In this document: in pieces, positions 59,756 through 64,000 of the stretch
How the letters are laid out: the number at the start of each line of letters is the position of its first letter
Position numbering within the stretch: position 1 is the first letter of the stretch
The notes under the pieces: model-generated
The model's database searches: none
What the model was told of the DNA's origin: nothing
What the model saw: only the letters and a program-made list of their open reading frames with translations
Program-made: the position numbers and the translations under genes
Source: Zizania palustris
Taxonomy: Eukaryota; Streptophyta; Magnoliopsida; Poales; Poaceae
Direction: 5' to 3'
NCBI GenBank assembly: GCA_019279435.1
Contig: JAAALK010000287.1
Coordinates: forward strand, 81,037,886 to 81,101,885
Length of the DNA: 64,000 nt

Positions 59756-60220
59756 CTGAGATCAAGAACAGACAAACAGTGAGTTCATGTTTAAGAACTA
59801 TCTCAAGCCTCCGAATTGGATAATAGCTTAAGTAGTCCGAATATGTGTATTAGAATAACTGAGTCTTTCCTCCCCATTACAGGGTAAGAAGGGGGGTATT
59901 TATAGGCAAAAATGTCTAAGGAAAAGACCTATTTACCTCTCAATTACAACCGACATAGTGGAAACTATTAGGTACCCTGAACAGGGTTAAAATGGTAAAA
60001 TCTATCCAAAGCAAGTAGATATGTCAAACATCTTATCAATCCTGTCGTTTGGCTCCAAAGCCTTATATCTTGCGGAGGGTTCTTTCAAATCGTAGATAGA
60101 AGCACCCTTCGGCTTAACAACCCCTCCACCTTCGAGCATGAGACCAGCAGCTACGAAGTTGATAAGTCCTTTTGAACTGTTAATCTCTAAGTCCTGAAAA
60201 TGAAGCATTTTCCCCCAACA
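59756..60220 (-). repeat. Tat-C 3' LTR (partial or short, left end uncertain)
   Basis: The minus strand starts TGTTGGGGGAAAATGC at 60220 after the purine-rich CGAGGGGCTAC (60231-60221). A minus-strand TATA (CCTATAAATACC) is at 59895-59906. The left end falls between about 59756 and 59860. The type of terminus and its context fit a Tat-lineage LTR. Confidence 0.6.
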
Positions 60221-60231
60221 GTAGCCCCTCG

Positions 60232-60716
60232 AATACGATTCTCCGAATTTGACCTGTATAGAAGGGAAGCAGTATACGCAAGGAATATTTTCATATTCTG
60301 AGACTTAGAGAAGTTTGAACACATTACAGTCATTCGAAGGGTCTTTGATCCGAAGCATTCAGACTACGGCTTCGAGTCCACAACCGCCGTGTGAACGCTT
60401 CATGGGAAAGCGAACCGTTACGAAGTCCAAACGTCGTGAAGAGCCATTCGATTAGAACCGTTACTATACAAGTAGTCGTTACGCTCTATACGAGGTAACG
60501 GTCGAAATTTACGGCGGACTCACGTCGTTTCTCTCCCTGGACCCACCTGCCAGCGACGGAAGTCGAACCTGCAATGTGAATGCAATCGAAGCACAGCAAC
60601 TAGCGGACGGTTATAAAAAGGGGATTGGAATTTACCCAGAGCTTTTTAACGTGCCTAGCATCCACAACTCACTTTCATCAACCTCCAACTCTCACAACTT
60701 CCCGAGCCACCAAGCC
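60232..60716 (+). promoter_or_regulatory. Promoter region of the antisense gene, with TATA box
   Basis: TATAAAAAG is at 60612-60620, about 100 bp before the ATG at 60717. The stretch is rich in CGAAG motifs and has no ORF of its own. The TATA lies on the + strand, opposite to the LTR promoter. Confidence 0.55.
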
Positions 60717-63700
60717 ATGGCGAGGACCAGCCACACTGTGCCGACGGCGGCGGGCACTCTGGTGTAGAGGCAAGCGTGGGCAGCTTCAGCAGTAGTGGCA
60801 ATGGCGGGAGCTCCGGGCGACGCCTGGCCCAAGAACCCCCGGGAGCTCCGCCTGCCATCCAAGAAGAGGATCCCCCAAAGTTTCCTCATCGGCCAAAACA
60901 CAAGCACTATAAAATCCATTGAAGAGGCCATGGAAGGTAAGCTGGGGACCGGAATGAGGACTCGAGTCCCCAGACCGGAATCAACTCCGCGGCCACGGAA
61001 CAGAGAGGTCGTGGTCTTTGAGGCCTTCTTCGAAGCAGGCATGGGGCTTCTGGCCATCGACTTATTATCTGAGGTATTGGACATGTTCCACATCACCTTG
61101 CCTCAGGTGTCTCCCAATGCCATCGCCCGTCTAGCTGTCTTCGAATGGGCTCTTCGGGCCGAAGGGTGCGAGGGGCGATTGGAGGTCTTCGCCGCCACCC
61201 ATGAAGCCATCTGCCAGCCGAAGCCACAAGATGGCCCCGGGGACACCAAGGTGATAACAGCCTTCGGAAGTGTCAACTTCCAGCTGCAGAGGGAGCACGC
61301 CCATCATTTTCTAGCAAAGGCCATCAATGACTGATGGTACACTAACTGGATCCTTCAGTTGTTCTACGCCGAGGTTGGAGAGGACTCCCCTCTCGTTGGA
61401 CCCCTTCAAGAGATCTGGTTTCGAAAGGAGGCGGAGGTTACCCCGAACCCTAGCCTGCTCTCAACGCGGCTAGGGCTACTGACTTCGGTGGCCAGCTGCA
61501 TGAGCATGCGCGATCTTGCCAAAGAGTTCATTGCTCTTCGAATTCCACCCCTCGGGGCAAACTGGCCGATAGTGTTTCAACACGCTTCGGAGGGTGAGCT
61601 CCGAACCCTAGGTAAGACTTCGACTCTCCTGCAATAATATGTTAGATGAAGAAAATAACATACTTATAATATGTTACCTTTTTTCAGCGGCTCCACTGGC
61701 GTTAGCCCCGGCGCAGATAGCACGGGCCACCGAACGGGTCCTCAAAGCCCCTGAGGTGGCTGCAAGGCAAAAGTGGATGGAGCTGGTGGGGAGCTGGGAG
61801 TGCTCCAACAGGGTGTGGGGAGCCCTCTAGATGGTGCCTCCTCCTTTGCCGGATTTTAACCCGGCCGGAGCGGCTCCTCGGAAGAGGAAAGCCGTCGCAG
61901 AGCCTCCGAAGTAGGTCGGAAAGACCCCCACCAAGAAGAAGAAGGTGGTGAAGATCCCTCCTCAACTGACCCCTGCTTCGTCTGCTTCGTCCTAGGGCAT
62001 TCGGAGCTCGGCTTCGGAGGAGTCCGGGAGCAAAGGCTCCGACGTCCAATTGGCGAAGGACTTCGAGAACTACCTCCTGGAAGGCGACGAAGACGCAGCA
62101 GGGGTCCCAACCGAAGCTTCTGATCGAGAGGCTGCGGTGGTAGACATGACACACACTCCCGCGGCCGCTATCGTGAGCTCGGAGCTGGAGACAGTCGCCC
62201 CCAACTCACCCGTAGCTAGGGTGATCACGGCGGAGGTTGAGGCTCCAACGGCAACTACACCGGAGAGGACTTCGGGGGACGACCTCGATGAGATTCTCCG
62301 GATGTACGATGTCCTGGAGGACCCGATGATTTTACCTCACAGTGCCTCCGAAGGTACACTTCGAATCTTTTGCCTCGGTCGATTCCTGCAACAATTTTTA
62401 CTCGTAAATGTTCACCAAATACCTTGATGCTACAGATACATTGAGGAGGGGTGACGAAGCCCCGACTGCACACGAAGCTCCAGCTTCATGTGGGGTTGCG
62501 GTTCCTATGGACACCTCGGCTCCACTAGACACCCCGGCTCCGGTGGCAGGGGCCGTTTCCACCGACGTGGCTCCAACCGAAGGGGCAGCGGCTGAAGGAG
62601 GAGTTACCTCCGCCGGAGTCCAGCCTCCTATCTTTGTGCCGCGGAGGGGCAAAAGCATGTCAAGCCTCGGACTCCCTCTCGGTCCGACGACGACACCCTC
62701 TTCCAACAAGCCTTCGGCCAGCAACTCAGAGGAAGAGGCAACGATAGATGATCGCCAAGCTCTGTCTTGGCTTCCTCTGCTGGCTCCTTTTCTGGAGCAA
62801 TGGACGAGCCTCCGGGCGCTCCTAGATCCTTTGGTGGAGAAAGGCCAGGAAGTTGCCAACTCCGACTTGGTCTCCGTTTTGAGCGAAGCCAGGGCCCCGG
62901 AGCTCAACATGGCCCTCGAAAGGGCTGCCCTTCAGGTATAAGAAGTACCGCAAATATTTTCAATTAGTAAATGTAAATACCTAGTACTTACTTGTTCCTC
63001 TTGCAGTAATTTGTCCTTGCTAGAGCGGCAACGACTTCCAATGAAGTTAAAACTAACCTACTTAAGAGGAAGGTTACCACCCTCCAATCCGCGCTTAAAG
63101 GCTCCGAAGAGAGATCACTTCGGTTGGAGGAAGAAGTCCTTGAAGAACGGAGGGCTAGGGCCGAAGCCGACGAAGCCCTCCGACTCAAAAGGCGGAACAG
63201 CGACACACTCCTGACTTCAGCCCAAGAAGCTGAAGCCGAGTGCTTGGTGCTCCGAGCGGAGGTTGAGAAGCTCCGGCAGGCGACGACTACTTTGAGCACC
63301 CAGCTGGTAGAGCTCCAAGGCTCTCTCAAGCAAGCGATGGCCCAGAAAAGCTCCTTGCTGTCCCAGATGGCCGAAGTGTCTGCTACTACTGTGGGGTTCG
63401 AGGCGGCAGAGAAGAAAAATGCCAATGTAGCAGAACGTACCTTAGATGCCCTTCAAGGCACCTTGGAATATTTTGGCACTATGTGCCCTTCGTCTTCTGC
63501 TGCGGCCAGCGAGTCCCTCGATCGGAAGATGAAGAGGATTCAAGTGGCGATGTCACTGATGATGGGCTCCGGCATCCGGTACGGAGAGATCTCCTGTCAA
63601 TGCACTAGAATTGGAGTCCTCTGTCACCTCGAAGCCCTTCGGATTCCTGTTGCTCCGGTCAGCGGTTCGACACTTGGAAGCTTCTCCTCCGAGGCCTTGC

Positions 63701-63882
63701 TGCATCCTTCGCCAGATGTAGCCTCGGCTAGCGAAGTTTTCCGGTCAACCTGGAAGACAGATGTTGGAACAATTGCGTTAGTTCCAGCAGGTTTTTCTGT
63801 GGTGGAGTATGATATGGAGAATGAACCTCGATGGGTTCTCACAGGGAGAGATAGGGTTTATACTGGTTCGGGCCTCCCCTAG
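60717..63882 (+). pseudogene. Antisense four-exon gene of Tat-C (Transposase_28-like), broken by stops
   Basis: ATG at 60717 opens exon 1 (60717-61611). Three short introns have GT-AG ends: 61612-61687, 62354-62435 and 62936-63006. Exons 2 to 4 are 61688-62353, 62436-62935 and 63007-63882. Frames join at all three splices (phases 1, 1, 0). The product would be about 980 residues. Exon 1 has FEAFFEAGMGLLAIDLLSEV and PNAIARLAVFEWALRAEG, a pattern of the plant transposon-associated family PF04195, from memory. The middle is Pro/Ala/Thr-rich, and exon 4 starts with a long coiled coil. Stops at 60765, 61332, 61828, 61912, 61993 and 63007 each differ by one transition from Gln or Arg. Such antisense ORFs near the 3' LTR are known in Tat elements; function is unknown. 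Confidence 0.78.
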
Positions 63883-64000
63883 GGGATAATAACCCTACGT
63901 CCAGTTTGTAGTGAATTTGGCATGGTGTGCCTTGATGTGGAGAGGATAACTCCAGGGTCTCGTGGCCCCCTGGAGCATGTGTCCGTTACAAGGGCTTGGC
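63883..64000. other. Unassigned end of window, inside Tat-C
   Basis: Nothing recognisable beyond the stop of the antisense gene. The gag-pol of Tat-C, on the minus strand, would lie further right. Confidence 0.4.

Overview
The window is a piece of a large plant nuclear genome, most likely a grass (inference: the element families and their LTR sequences are the kinds that fill grass genomes; nothing fixes the species). I see no host protein-coding gene, tRNA or rRNA. Essentially every base belongs to nested LTR retrotransposons of at least five kinds, nearly all disabled by in-frame stops and frameshifts.

Layout on the + strand. 1-6359: 3' part of a Ty1/copia Sirevirus (Copia-1). 6360-15269: Ty3/gypsy Tekay-like chromovirus (Gypsy-1), with an extra ORF upstream of gag, gag-pol and a 3.3-kb 3' LTR. 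15270-19052: 5' end of a minus-strand Tat-lineage gypsy element (Tat-A: gag, PBS, LTR). 19053-20406: minus-strand pol remnant of another copia element (Copia-X). 20407-21966 and 32172-32885: a Tekay-like LTR (Gypsy-3) split by a complete Sirevirus (SIRE-2, 21967-32171). 32886-56289: a minus-strand Tat element (Tat-B) cut into three pieces by a CRM-like chromovirus (34533-41826, TSD AACAA) and a full Tekay-like element (Gypsy-2, 42451-54598, TSD CCTTT). 56290 to about 59755: 3' end of a minus-strand Sirevirus (SIRE-3). About 59756-64000: 3' LTR of a third minus-strand Tat-like element (Tat-C), next to a plus-strand, intron-containing antisense gene.

The nesting is about five levels deep: Copia-X, then Gypsy-3 LTR, then Tat-B, then SIRE-3, then Tat-C. 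On the left, Tat-A holds Gypsy-1, which holds Copia-1. Two junction pairs have exact 5-bp target duplications and a third has 4 of 5 bases.

The most interesting signals are beyond ordinary gag-pol: (1) a four-exon antisense gene beside the Tat-C 3' LTR, with splice phases that agree at all three introns; (2) a paired extra ORF upstream of gag in both Tekay-like elements, uninterrupted in one; (3) a 25-codon segment inside Tekay LTRs that changes mostly at synonymous positions; (4) a roughly 171-bp tandem array inside the Gypsy-3 LTR; (5) a CRM-like pol frame running into its LTR; (6) a conserved noncoding block and repeated purine tracts in the Sireviruses. All identities are by reading; no database search was run.
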